Positions 1 to 5,083 of a stretch of 5,083 bases of DNA are shown piece after piece; within the stretch, counting starts at the first letter, position 1; the number at the start of each line of letters is the position of its first letter. Below the pieces are notes generated by a model. That model worked only from the letters and a program-made list of their open reading frames with translations. It did no database searches and was not told where the DNA came from. Position numbers and translations under genes: made by a program. This DNA comes from Candidatus Acidiferrum typicum (GTDB lineage Bacteria > Acidobacteriota > Terriglobia > Acidiferrales > UBA7541): NCBI GenBank assembly GCA_025463105.1, contig JAOAPW010000394.1, positions 1-5,083 on the forward strand, in the 5' to 3' direction.

Positions 1-2
1 CG

Positions 3-116
3 ATTCGTGATCCTGCGGGAATGAGGGTGGAAGTTGCTGGAAAAGGTTTGCCGGAACATGTGGCGGGCGATTGCAACGGCGCCAATCCGAATTGTCCTGG
101 CGGGCCGGACAAGTAG
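3..116 (+). CDS. VOC (glyoxalase-like) family protein, C-terminal fragment
   Basis: The reading frame is open from the window edge to a TAG stop and encodes the last 37 residues of a protein that begins outside the window. It opens with IRDPAGMRVEV, which resembles the closing beta strand of vicinal-oxygen-chelate proteins (usual form: RDPDGNxIEL). In that family the Glu of this strand is normally a metal ligand; here it is the tenth visible residue. A short tail containing two Cys and rich in Gly, Pro and Asn follows the fold. VOC proteins include glyoxalase I, ring-cleavage dioxygenases and antibiotic-binding proteins, and this fragment cannot tell them apart. No start can be seen. The next gene on the same strand begins 83 bp downstream. 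The family call rests on one motif. Confidence 0.6.
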   Translation: MRDPAGMRVEVAGKGLPEHVAGDCNGANPNCPGGPDK

Positions 117-159
117 CGCAGACTGCCCTTTACTACCGTTCAGGGTAAAAAGTCTGTGT
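116..159 (+). repeat. Inverted repeat / stem-loop just after the VOC stop codon
   Basis: CAGACT at 119-124 is exactly complementary to AGTCTG at 151-156. Allowing G-U pairs, the outer stem extends to 116-124 with 151-159. Inside it, CCCT (126-129) can pair with AGGG (142-145). The result is an interrupted hairpin starting at the last base of the VOC stop codon. It is not followed by a T-tract, so it is not a standard intrinsic terminator. It could protect an mRNA 3' end, weakly terminate transcription, or be an operator in front of the lactonase gene. The pairing is directly visible; the role is unknown. Confidence 0.35.
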
Positions 160-187
160 CACTAAAACCCGTTTGGTGTTGAAACTT

Positions 188-192
188 GGAGG
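188..192 (+). promoter_or_regulatory. Shine-Dalgarno of the MBL lactonase
   Basis: GGAGG is spaced 7 nt from the ATG at 200. It decides the start in favour of this ATG over the in-frame TTG and GTG codons at 173-181. I see no convincing -35/-10 pair in the 83 bp upstream. Confidence 0.7.
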
Positions 193-199
193 TCGTCCC

Positions 200-1081
200 A
201 TGAAGAAAATCAGCATGATTGTCGCCGGCGTCGCGGCATTCCTTTTGCTTGGCAGCACTAGCTGGGCCCAATCGAGCGGAAAAGGCGTGGACAAACTGTA
301 CGTACTTGACTGCGGCCAGGGGCACGCGCCTGATGAATCGCGATGGACGGTTGGCGTAAACGTCGGAAAACCAATCGACATTTCTGACAGCTGTTTTCTG
401 ATTCTCCATTCGGGAGATTATTTTCTGTGGGACACGGGCATCTCCGATGCGGTTGCCGCCATGCCGGATGGCTGGCTCCCCACGAACAATCCGGCTACGG
501 ATATTCATTGGAGCCGAGCGAAATCGCTCGAGTCGCAGCTTTCCGCGGTCGGCGTAAAGCCCGCCGACATCAAGTTCATCGGCATATCGCACACGCATCC
601 CGATCACATCGGCAACGTCGAAATGTTTCCGAGCGTGCCGATCCTTATTCAGAAAGCTGAATATGATTTCTACTTTGCCCCCGGGAAGGAAGGAATACTG
701 AAGCCGCCTTCGGACACGCGCCCTACTTTCCTGAAGGATCATCCCGTAAAGTTGGTGCAGGAAGATCTGGATGTTTTCGGCGATGGCTCGGTCATGATCG
801 TTCTGACAGCCGGCCACACTCCCGGCCATCAATCGTGCCTGGTGCACTTGCAAAAGACGGGATGGGTATTGCTCAGTGGCGACGCCGTTCACCTGCAGTC
901 GAATTGGGATAACCGCCGTATTCCGTACTTCGCTACCATGCCCGCGGAGCAAAAAGTTCAAACGCTTTTATCGATGCAGCGTATGGCCGACCTGATGTCT
1001 TTTTATCACGCGCAGCTTTGGATCAATCACGAGAAATCGCAAACGGACAAGCTGAAGCACGCGCCCGCGTTTTACGATTGA
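200..1081 (+). CDS. Exported MBL-fold lactonase, N-acyl-homoserine-lactonase-like
   Basis: This 293-residue protein is a metallo-beta-lactamase-fold hydrolase. The start at 200 is chosen because GGAGG lies at 188-192, 7 nt upstream, and because it gives a clean Sec signal peptide: MKK, a hydrophobic core, and a likely cut in SWA|QSS near residue 24. A TTG start at 173 would put nine extra residues before it. Metal ligands are visible in order: HTHPDH at 131-136 (His131, His133, Asp135, His136), His206 in GHTPGH, Asp228 in SGDAVHL and a final His277 in INHE. The N-terminal pattern (VLDCGQGHAPD, then FLWDTGISDA) and GHTPGHQS match the AHL-lactonase branch of the family, which opens homoserine lactone rings using two metals. 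The signal peptide implies periplasmic or extracellular action. No AHL synthase or LuxR-type gene is present, so quorum quenching is an inference; another lactone or ester could be the substrate. Confidence 0.85.
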   Translation: MKKISMIVAGVAAFLLLGSTSWAQSSGKGVDKLYVLDCGQGHAPDESRWTVGVNVGKPIDISDSCFLILHSGDYFLWDTGISDAVAAMPDGWLPTNNPATDIHWSRAKSLESQLSAVGVKPADIKFIGISHTHPDHIGNVEMFPSVPILIQKAEYDFYFAPGKEGILKPPSDTRPTFLKDHPVKLVQEDLDVFGDGSVMIVLTAGHTPGHQSCLVHLQKTGWVLLSGDAVHLQSNWDNRRIPYFATMPAEQKVQTLLSMQRMADLMSFYHAQLWINHEKSQTDKLKHAPAFYD

Positions 1082-1142
1082 GCAGACGGCAGGTCCTGTT
1101 GTGAAGGGCCAATGTATGTAGAAACACGGCCGCTCAAATGAT
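1082..1142. other. Convergent intergenic gap with no clear terminator
   Basis: This 61-bp gap separates the 3' ends of the lactonase (+) and phenylalanine hydroxylase (-). It contains only very short palindromes (CAGGTCCTG near 1090) and no GC-rich hairpin followed by a T-run on either strand. Termination here is either Rho-dependent or not recognisable by eye. Confidence 0.5.
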
Positions 1143-1883
1143 TCAGGACGTCCGCTTTTCGGCCTCGCGCACAGCTTCGTAAAGTTGATCGAAGCTCTCG
1201 ATCGCAAAGAGCCGTTTCTGCAATGCGTCCACCTTTACGGGTGTCGCGAGCACTTCGTCGAGACTGAAATCCCTGACCTCGCACCCTTCCTCAATCACAT
1301 TGGTGCACTCGCGATGAGAACTGATCACGCCGCTCCCGTAAACCTTGATCTTTCCGTCTTCGCGGATCAGGCCAAATTCCACCGTGAACCAGAAAAGACG
1401 GCCCAGGCGTTCGAGGGCCTCGGCGTCTTTCAGTTTTGCGCAGATCATTCCGTAGTGCTGAAGAAAATCCGCGAATATCGGATGCGCGTGCATCGGGACA
1501 TGTCCGAATACATCATGAAAAATGTCCGGCTCAGGAATGTATTCGAGTGAATCGCGGCCGCGCAGCCAGGTGGTTACCGGGAACATGCGAGCGGCGAGCA
1601 TTTCAAAAAAAGCCGCCCCAGGAAGGAAGCCGCTCACCGGAGTTGTGCTCCATCCGGTCCTGGGATTCAGCCGGTCGCTAATGTCGTAAAGATTCGGCAA
1701 ACGGTCATCCTGCAATCCGATAATTTCATATCCTTCGAGATATTCGCGGCACGCATGTGAACTCAACTGCGGAAGCCGCCGTCGCACCAATTGCGTCCAG
1801 ACCGCGTGCTGGTCGGCCGTGTAGTCCTGATATTTTTGTTGGATTAAATAAGACGCCGCAGCCACGAGAGGCCCACTAGACAT
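1143..1883 (-). CDS. phhA: Phenylalanine 4-monooxygenase (phenylalanine hydroxylase)
   Basis: This cytoplasmic enzyme hydroxylates L-phenylalanine to L-tyrosine using O2, non-haem Fe(II) and a tetrahydropterin cofactor. The 246-residue protein is essentially a lone aromatic-amino-acid-hydroxylase catalytic domain. The iron ligands of the 2-His-1-carboxylate triad are visible: His123 and His128 in FHDVFGH, and Glu169 in FTVEFG. The preceding block (RTGW at 75-78, LPGAAFFEML at 87-96, FPVTTWLR at 101-108) is typical of the family. There is no N-terminal regulatory ACT domain, as usual for bacterial forms. The length is somewhat short compared with well-known bacterial enzymes (about 260-300 residues). 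The start at 1883 follows a strong GGGAGGA. The frame stays open for 32 more codons upstream, but that stretch is Arg-rich and not family-like. The usual partner, pterin-4a-carbinolamine dehydratase, is not in the window. The 132-bp gap to the upstream gene and its own promoter-like element suggest independent expression. Confidence 0.93.
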   Translation of the reverse strand: MSSGPLVAAASYLIQQKYQDYTADQHAVWTQLVRRRLPQLSSHACREYLEGYEIIGLQDDRLPNLYDISDRLNPRTGWSTTPVSGFLPGAAFFEMLAARMFPVTTWLRGRDSLEYIPEPDIFHDVFGHVPMHAHPIFADFLQHYGMICAKLKDAEALERLGRLFWFTVEFGLIREDGKIKVYGSGVISSHRECTNVIEEGCEVRDFSLDEVLATPVKVDALQKRLFAIESFDQLYEAVREAEKRTS

Positions 1884-1889
1884 GACGTA

Positions 1890-1896
1890 TCCTCCC
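1890..1896 (-). promoter_or_regulatory. Shine-Dalgarno of phenylalanine hydroxylase
   Basis: On the minus strand GGGAGGA lies 6 nt before the ATG at 1883. It is one of the two strongest ribosome binding sites in the window and fixes the start downstream of the longer open frame that begins at 1979. Confidence 0.75.
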
Positions 1897-1917
1897 TCGT
1901 CGTAGGGCCGGTATTTA

Positions 1918-1926
1918 AGTATATCA
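1918..1926 (-). promoter_or_regulatory. Candidate extended -10 promoter of phenylalanine hydroxylase
   Basis: The minus strand reads TGATATACT: an extended -10 TG-n followed by TATACT, which matches 5 of 6 bases of TATAAT. No good -35 lies at 16-18 bp, which extended -10 promoters tolerate. The implied start near 1911 gives a leader of about 27 nt that includes the ribosome binding site. Spacing is sensible, but the call is by eye. Confidence 0.4.
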
Positions 1927-2015
1927 AGAACGAGTCTGATGGAGGGAGCAAGCGCTCGACGCGGAGATTGCCGGCGCATTGTTGCCGGGATAGAAGTTCA
2001 AAAGACTGTGGAGAA

Positions 2016-2855
2016 TTAGCGTGTAAAAAGGCGATTGGCGTCAGCGTAAGTCATAGCGCCTTCCGTCATCAACGAAAAAATGCCTTCGTCATGGAGTTGG
2101 CGAGCCATACGCGAAACAACGCCAAGAGTCGCCCGCATCGGTCCCGAACCAACGCTCACGCGCGCCACACCCAGCTTTTCAAGCTCCGCTACCGGAGGCG
2201 TTCCGGCCGTTGCCAGTATGTTCAACGGGCCGCGTACGCCGCGCACCAATTGTGCAATCGTTTCTTTATCTTTTACGCCAGGAACGAACAAGCTCTGCGC
2301 TCCGGCCTCTCGATAAGCGTTGAGCCGCTCGATCGCGCGTGCGAGCCGCGTTTCTGCAGGACCGATCTCCGCCAGAAAAACATCGGTGCGCGCATTCAGC
2401 ACAAAAGATATGCCGGCGCGCTCGGAAATTTCATTCACCGCGAGGATTTTTTCTTTTTGCAAATTCACATCGGCAAGCGCGTCGGGTTTACCGTGAATCG
2501 CGTCTTCGAGATTCATTCCTACAGCCCCGGCAGCGATCACTTCTCGCGCGGTTTCAGCCACATCCCGAGGCTCCGGTCCGTATCCAGCCTCCACATCGGC
2601 AGTGACAGGAATATGGACAATTTCAGCAATCCGGTGCACGACCGCCAGCATCTCGTCGCGAGAAATTTTCTGCCCGTCAGGATACCCCAGCGCAAAAGCG
2701 ACTCCGGCGCTCGATGTGCCAACGGCAGAAAAGCCCGCGTCCTCAAAAATCCTCGCGCTGGCCACATCCCAGGCGTTGGGAAGCAACAATGTCTTGCGTC
2801 CATCGTGCAGCGCAAGAAATTGTTGTGCGAGTTCGGACTGCGTTGCTTTAGGCAT
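2016..2855 (-). CDS. Isocitrate lyase / phosphoenolpyruvate mutase family protein
   Basis: This 279-residue protein has the single-domain TIM-barrel layout of the ICL/PEP-mutase superfamily (PrpB-like, COG2513 type). These enzymes form or break C-C or P-C bonds next to a carboxylate, with Mg2+. Visible signatures are LLLPNAWDVASAR (23-35), GTSSAG (46-51), GYPDG (57-61), the metal-site motif DVEAGYG (87-93), NLED (115-118) and NARTD (154-158). The loop after NLED reads AIHGKPDALAD. It lacks the KKCGH/KRCGH catalytic Cys of isocitrate and methylisocitrate lyases, and it also lacks the DKxFPKxNS pattern of true PEP mutase. An uncharacterised lyase or oxaloacetate-decarboxylase-like role is therefore more likely than any of those three. 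There is no signal peptide, so it is cytoplasmic. No Shine-Dalgarno precedes the ATG at 2855. Family assignment is firm; the reaction is unknown. Confidence 0.9.
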   Translation of the reverse strand: MPKATQSELAQQFLALHDGRKTLLLPNAWDVASARIFEDAGFSAVGTSSAGVAFALGYPDGQKISRDEMLAVVHRIAEIVHIPVTADVEAGYGPEPRDVAETAREVIAAGAVGMNLEDAIHGKPDALADVNLQKEKILAVNEISERAGISFVLNARTDVFLAEIGPAETRLARAIERLNAYREAGAQSLFVPGVKDKETIAQLVRGVRGPLNILATAGTPPVAELEKLGVARVSVGSGPMRATLGVVSRMARQLHDEGIFSLMTEGAMTYADANRLFTR

Positions 2856-2883
2856 GGAAAGTCATTAAATACAAACGCTGGCG
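2856..2883 (-). promoter_or_regulatory. Possible near-leaderless promoter of the ICL/PEPM gene
   Basis: On the minus strand TTTAAT ends only 8 nt before the ATG at 2855. A weak TTGCAT (3 of 6 matches to TTGACA) lies 17 bp further upstream. No Shine-Dalgarno is present. If TTTAAT acts as a -10, transcription would begin at or very near the ATG. The -35 is poor and the second base of the -10 is not A, so this is tentative. Confidence 0.22.
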
Positions 2884-2955
2884 GGAATGCAACCGAGCGG
2901 AGCCGGTCGAGCAGCGAATCATGCCCAAACTATTGTTAGCGGAACCCATGGGTAT

Positions 2956-3228
2956 CTAATAGGTTGTGGAAGTACGCCGTTCGATAGCTACGATATACAG
3001 AATATTCACGTCGTGATCCAGCCGGAAGAAAATCCGCCAATTCCCAACGCGGCGGCGAAGGCGATTTTGGCCTCTGAGGTACTTTATATCCCCGAAAAAG
3101 GGGTCCGATCCCATCATATCGATCGCGGCTCGTATCCGAACTTGATCGGGAGACGGAATCCGTTCAAGAGACTTTTGCGCGGGCCCGGCGAGGACGACGC
3201 GCCATTTTTTCTCTTCTTTGGAGCTCAT
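2956..3228 (-). CDS. RelE/ParE superfamily toxin
   Basis: This 90-residue basic protein is the likely toxin of a type II toxin-antitoxin module. The family pattern is clear: an N-terminal strand and helix (WRVVLAGPAQKSLERIP, 9-25), a helix (PDQVRIRAAIDMM, 27-39), then DIKYLRGQNRLRRRVGNWRI (47-66), FFRLD (67-71) and the closing strand ILYIVAIERR (76-85), ending in a C-terminal Tyr90. RelE members cut ribosome-bound mRNA and ParE members poison gyrase; sequence alone does not say which applies. The first ATG in line with the family is at 3228, leaving only eight residues before the fold. A longer frame open to 3357 would simply shadow the antitoxin gene. No Shine-Dalgarno precedes the ATG, which lies inside the antitoxin gene, so translational coupling is likely. 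The frame looks intact. Confidence 0.85.
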   Translation of the reverse strand: MSSKEEKKWRVVLAGPAQKSLERIPSPDQVRIRAAIDMMGSDPFFGDIKYLRGQNRLRRRVGNWRIFFRLDHDVNILYIVAIERRTSTTY

Positions 3229-3451
3229 CAAAGGAGATGTAGTCGCCGCGTTTGATCGCAGCTTCACCGCGACGGATGGCACGCAGCTCTGCCGGCGTCG
3301 GAGTTTCCTCGGGAATTCCGCCGTTGGCGAAGTAATGCCGGAAGGCTTCGACGACAAGGTCGGACGGTTTCCGCCTTTGTTTCCGGGCGGTACGATCTAT
3401 CTGCCGGCCCACAGCCGCTGGAACTTCAATCGTATATTGTCCCTTGCTCAT
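3164..3451 (-). CDS. Ribbon-helix-helix (CopG-like) antitoxin
   Basis: This 95-residue protein sits directly upstream of the RelE/ParE-type toxin and should neutralise it and repress their shared promoter. Residues 5-10 (QYTIEV) fit the DNA-contacting beta strand, and about 11-26 and 28-41 (KPSDLVVEAFRHYF) the two helices, of an RHH dimer. The second half, with ELRAIRRGEAAIKRGDYISFDEL (55-77), looks like the toxin-binding tail of such antitoxins. The last 19 or so residues are strongly basic (QRREKMARRPRRARAK) and are encoded in the 65 nt shared with the toxin gene, read in another frame. The start at 3451 has no real Shine-Dalgarno; the preceding bases on the coding strand are GGATTAAGA. Antitoxin identity rests on fold pattern plus position and is quite secure; the exact family name is less so. 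Confidence 0.82.
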   Translation of the reverse strand: MSKGQYTIEVPAAVGRQIDRTARKQRRKPSDLVVEAFRHYFANGGIPEETPTPAELRAIRRGEAAIKRGDYISFDELQRREKMARRPRRARAKVS

Positions 3452-3460
3452 TCTTAATCC

Positions 3461-3488
3461 AGCCTATCACCATGAAAAAGCATGTCAA
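3461..3488 (-). promoter_or_regulatory. Candidate promoter of the toxin-antitoxin pair
   Basis: On the minus strand a perfect -35 TTGACA (3488-3483) is followed after 16 bp by TAGGCT (3466-3461). The TAGGCT is preceded by TGA, an extended -10 TG-n. TAGGCT keeps the first, second and sixth consensus bases. The predicted start lies only about 3 nt before the antitoxin ATG at 3451, so the mRNA would be leaderless or nearly so, in line with the missing Shine-Dalgarno. CATG occurs at 3471 and 3481, one helical turn apart between -10 and -35, and again at 3498. This is a plausible but unproven RHH operator. Confidence 0.45.
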
Positions 3489-3522
3489 GATGTGACCCAT
3501 GAGCGGGTTCGATGGCACGCAG

Positions 3523-4965
3523 CTACTTCAATTCGTTCCTGAAAACCACTCCGCCCTTCATCACAAATTTCATTCTTTCCATTTCGGTGATGTCCGTGAG
3601 CGGGTCGCCGGAGACGGCGACGATGTCCGCGAATCTGCCTTTTTCGACGTAGCCGACCTGATTTCCCAAATCGTAGTTCAAGGTCTCGGCGGCGACGCTG
3701 GTTGCCGTCTGTAGCGCTTGTGCCGGGGACATTCCCCATTTCACGTAGATGGCGAATTGGTAGGCCTGCATCCCGTGTCCGACGGTATACGCGCCGCTGC
3801 CGAAAGTTTGCTTCACGCCGGCGGAGACGAGCCTCTTGAAACTCAGCTCCGTCAACTGCAGCCGGGTGGTCTTTCCACCGCTCGCTTTAAGATCAGCTTT
3901 TTCTAAGGGTCCGGCTAAATCCCAGATAGTCTGATTCACGGGGCGAAGAGTTCCATCGGCCAGCGGCTTTTTAAAGAGACGAATCGTTTCATCGTCCAGC
4001 CCCGGCGCGCCGGTCACGCCGACGATTACGTGGATCGGCATATCAACTCCAGCTTCGAGGCAAATGCGCAAACCTTCGCCGCCATATGCATGGCAGGCAA
4101 CTTTCAATCCTCGGCGGTGCGCTTCGTCGACAATCGCCTGATTTTCCTCGAGCGTCAGAGAAGGAACGTTGATCATCTTGCCGTCTGGCATGAACGCGCC
4201 TGCGCCATAAGGATTCGGGTAGCCACTCCCTTGATAATCTTCTGTCTCGTAAATTTTTATCCAGTCAGTGCCGTAGTGCGAATGCTCGCGCACAGCGGCA
4301 CGGGCCAGCCAGGGCGAATTCACATTCTCAGAATTTTGCCAGGACTGCGTCGCCGAGGTCAGTCCAAACGGGGTTATCTCCGATGGCGATGCATAAGCTG
4401 TGGCGCCCCTGGGATTGACCGCTGGTCCGGTAACCTGCATCCGCGGTCCCATGATCAGCCCCTTATTGATCGCGTCGCGCAATTCGACGGTCGCATACGT
4501 GTAAGGCGAATTCAGATCCTGGAGTGTCGTAAAACCTGCATACAAATCCGCCAGCGCGTAGTGTTGCCCGATCAGAAGAGCGCGCGCTTCATTCGGTTCC
4601 GGGTCCTGCATCAAGTGAACGTGGCGGTCGATCAAGCCGGGAAGTACGGTTGCGCGGCTCAGATCAATCACTGTAGCGCCCGCGGGAATTTTCACGCGGT
4701 CGGCCGGCCCAACGTCGGTAATCCGGTCAACCTTTATTACAATCACCTGGTTAATCAAGTTCGTCCCTGTCTTCGGATCGAACAAACGTCCGGCGCGAAT
4801 GGCGACGCCTTCGGGTGGCGGAGGCTGCATGGTGAGCCGCGCGGCGTCGAAGGGCGGCGCCTCGGGCCGGCCCTGAACTTGCGCGAGAACCCGCACCGGA
4901 TTTGCGGAGAGCGAGGCGATCGCAACGAAGGTGGCAACGTATTTCAACAAAGCTTTACGGGACAT
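3523..4965 (-). CDS. Exported amidohydrolase family protein (imidazolonepropionase-like)
   Basis: This 480-residue protein belongs to the metal-dependent amidohydrolase superfamily, imidazolonepropionase-like/prolidase-like branch. The start at 4965 follows a strong GGGAGGA and opens a signal peptide: SRKALLK, a hydrophobic core, and a probable cut at VLA|QVQ near residue 28. A start at 5007 would add 14 residues before it. A small beta domain (about 50-108, GRLFDPKTG) leads into PGLIDRHVHL with metal ligands His115 and His117. Lys237 in DWIKIY is the likely carboxylated Lys. His292 (ACHAYGGEG) and His312 (PIHVIVG) are the next ligands. The usual FGTDAG motif carrying the catalytic Asp reads FGSGAYTVGHG (388-398), with Gly391 in place of Asp. 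The C-terminal barrel helices and beta domain (GMSPAQALQTAT, VEKGRFADIVAVSGDPL) are typical. Relatives include secreted dipeptidases and carboxypeptidases acting on N-acyl or peptide bonds. The substrate here is unknown, and activity is uncertain because of Gly391. Confidence 0.88.
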   Translation of the reverse strand: MSRKALLKYVATFVAIASLSANPVRVLAQVQGRPEAPPFDAARLTMQPPPPEGVAIRAGRLFDPKTGTNLINQVIVIKVDRITDVGPADRVKIPAGATVIDLSRATVLPGLIDRHVHLMQDPEPNEARALLIGQHYALADLYAGFTTLQDLNSPYTYATVELRDAINKGLIMGPRMQVTGPAVNPRGATAYASPSEITPFGLTSATQSWQNSENVNSPWLARAAVREHSHYGTDWIKIYETEDYQGSGYPNPYGAGAFMPDGKMINVPSLTLEENQAIVDEAHRRGLKVACHAYGGEGLRICLEAGVDMPIHVIVGVTGAPGLDDETIRLFKKPLADGTLRPVNQTIWDLAGPLEKADLKASGGKTTRLQLTELSFKRLVSAGVKQTFGSGAYTVGHGMQAYQFAIYVKWGMSPAQALQTATSVAAETLNYDLGNQVGYVEKGRFADIVAVSGDPLTDITEMERMKFVMKGGVVFRNELK

Positions 4966-4973
4966 CGCAAAGT

Positions 4974-4980
4974 CCTCCCG
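4974..4980 (-). promoter_or_regulatory. Shine-Dalgarno of the amidohydrolase
   Basis: The minus strand carries GGGAGGA 8 nt before the ATG at 4965. It decides the start against the upstream in-frame ATG at 5007, which has no such site and would bury the signal peptide. Confidence 0.7.
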
Positions 4981-5083
4981 AGTAAATCTTAGATCGTACA
5001 GCAACACTGGTTGCGCATATCTTCTACACCCGATTCGCCGAGTTTCAAATCAAAAATCGGAACGAAAGGCTTTCAACACAGAG
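4981..5083. other. Upstream region of the amidohydrolase, no gene seen
   Basis: This roughly 100-bp stretch, AT-richer than its neighbours, precedes the amidohydrolase on the minus strand and probably carries its promoter. TTGAAA followed by 16 bp and TAGAAG is one weak candidate. A 6-bp inverted repeat, CCGATT (5030-5035) with AATCGG (5055-5060), is present but could easily be chance. No coding region is supported. Confidence 0.3.

Noticed and set aside
140..961. Minus-strand open frame (273 codons) opposite the lactonase
   Set aside because: It has Arg-rich shadow composition; the plus strand carries all MBL metal motifs and a signal peptide.
1884..1979. N-terminal extension of phenylalanine hydroxylase starting at 1979
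   Set aside because: The strong GGGAGGA lies before the ATG at 1883, and the extra 32 residues do not look like the family.
2890..2915. Possible terminator hairpin after the toxin gene (ACCG/CGGT arms around an 8-nt loop)
   Set aside because: The stem is only 4-6 bp, including a wobble, and no T-run follows in the transcribed direction.
1968..2939. Long plus-strand open frame (323 codons) across the ICL/PEPM gene
   Set aside because: It lies opposite a clear family member, its translation is rich in Arg, His and Ser with no family pattern, and it is a GC-driven shadow.
3229..3357. N-terminal extension of the toxin starting at 3357
   Set aside because: The extra residues are an out-of-frame reading of the antitoxin gene, and RelE/ParE proteins start near the WRV strand.
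3495..3510. ACCC/GGGT hairpin after the amidohydrolase stop
   Set aside because: A 4-bp stem without a T-run is too weak for a terminator and expected by chance.
4030..4992. Long plus-strand open frame (320 codons) opposite the amidohydrolase
   Set aside because: It is antisense to a well-supported gene, with no recognisable domain and no good ribosome binding site.
1143..5007. Single catabolic operon covering all minus-strand genes
   Set aside because: Gaps of 70-130 bp, separate promoter-like or ribosome binding signals, unrelated functions and an inserted toxin-antitoxin pair argue against one transcript.
5030..5060. CCGATT...AATCGG inverted repeat upstream of the amidohydrolase
   Set aside because: A 6-bp match over a 19-bp spacer is likely by chance in about 100 bp; no supporting signal.

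Overview
The window looks like a piece of a moderately GC-rich environmental bacterial chromosome. The gene repertoire suggests a soil-type heterotroph, and Acidobacteriota is my best guess: exported amidohydrolase, exported lactonase-type MBL enzyme, VOC protein, ICL/PEP-mutase protein, phenylalanine hydroxylase. That assignment is inference from protein flavour, not from a marker gene. There is no rRNA, tRNA, CRISPR array, transposase or phage gene.

Layout. Positions 3-116 (+) hold the last 37 codons of a VOC/glyoxalase-like protein. An inverted repeat follows directly, then an exported metallo-beta-lactamase-fold lactonase (200-1081, +) of the N-acyl-homoserine-lactonase-like family. Everything to its right is on the minus strand. 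In transcription order these genes are an exported amidohydrolase (4965-3523), an RHH antitoxin (3451-3164) overlapping a RelE/ParE toxin (3228-2956), an ICL/PEP-mutase family protein (2855-2016) and phenylalanine 4-hydroxylase (1883-1143). The lactonase and the hydroxylase converge across a 61-bp gap with no recognisable intrinsic terminator.

How the genes relate. The only tight functional unit is the toxin-antitoxin pair. The other minus-strand genes are 70-130 bp apart, and several have their own Shine-Dalgarno or promoter-like sequence, so they look like neighbouring single transcription units and not one pathway operon. Phenylalanine hydroxylase (Phe to Tyr) has no pterin-recycling partner in the window. 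The two secreted hydrolases (lactonase and amidohydrolase) act outside the cytoplasm on small molecules whose identity the sequence does not fix.

Most of the window is ordinary accessory metabolism, and I do not see a new multi-gene system. The points most worth checking are the amidohydrolase whose canonical catalytic Asp position reads Gly, the 65-nt overlap that gives the antitoxin a very basic tail, and two genes without a Shine-Dalgarno whose -10-like elements lie so close to the ATG that leaderless mRNAs are possible.
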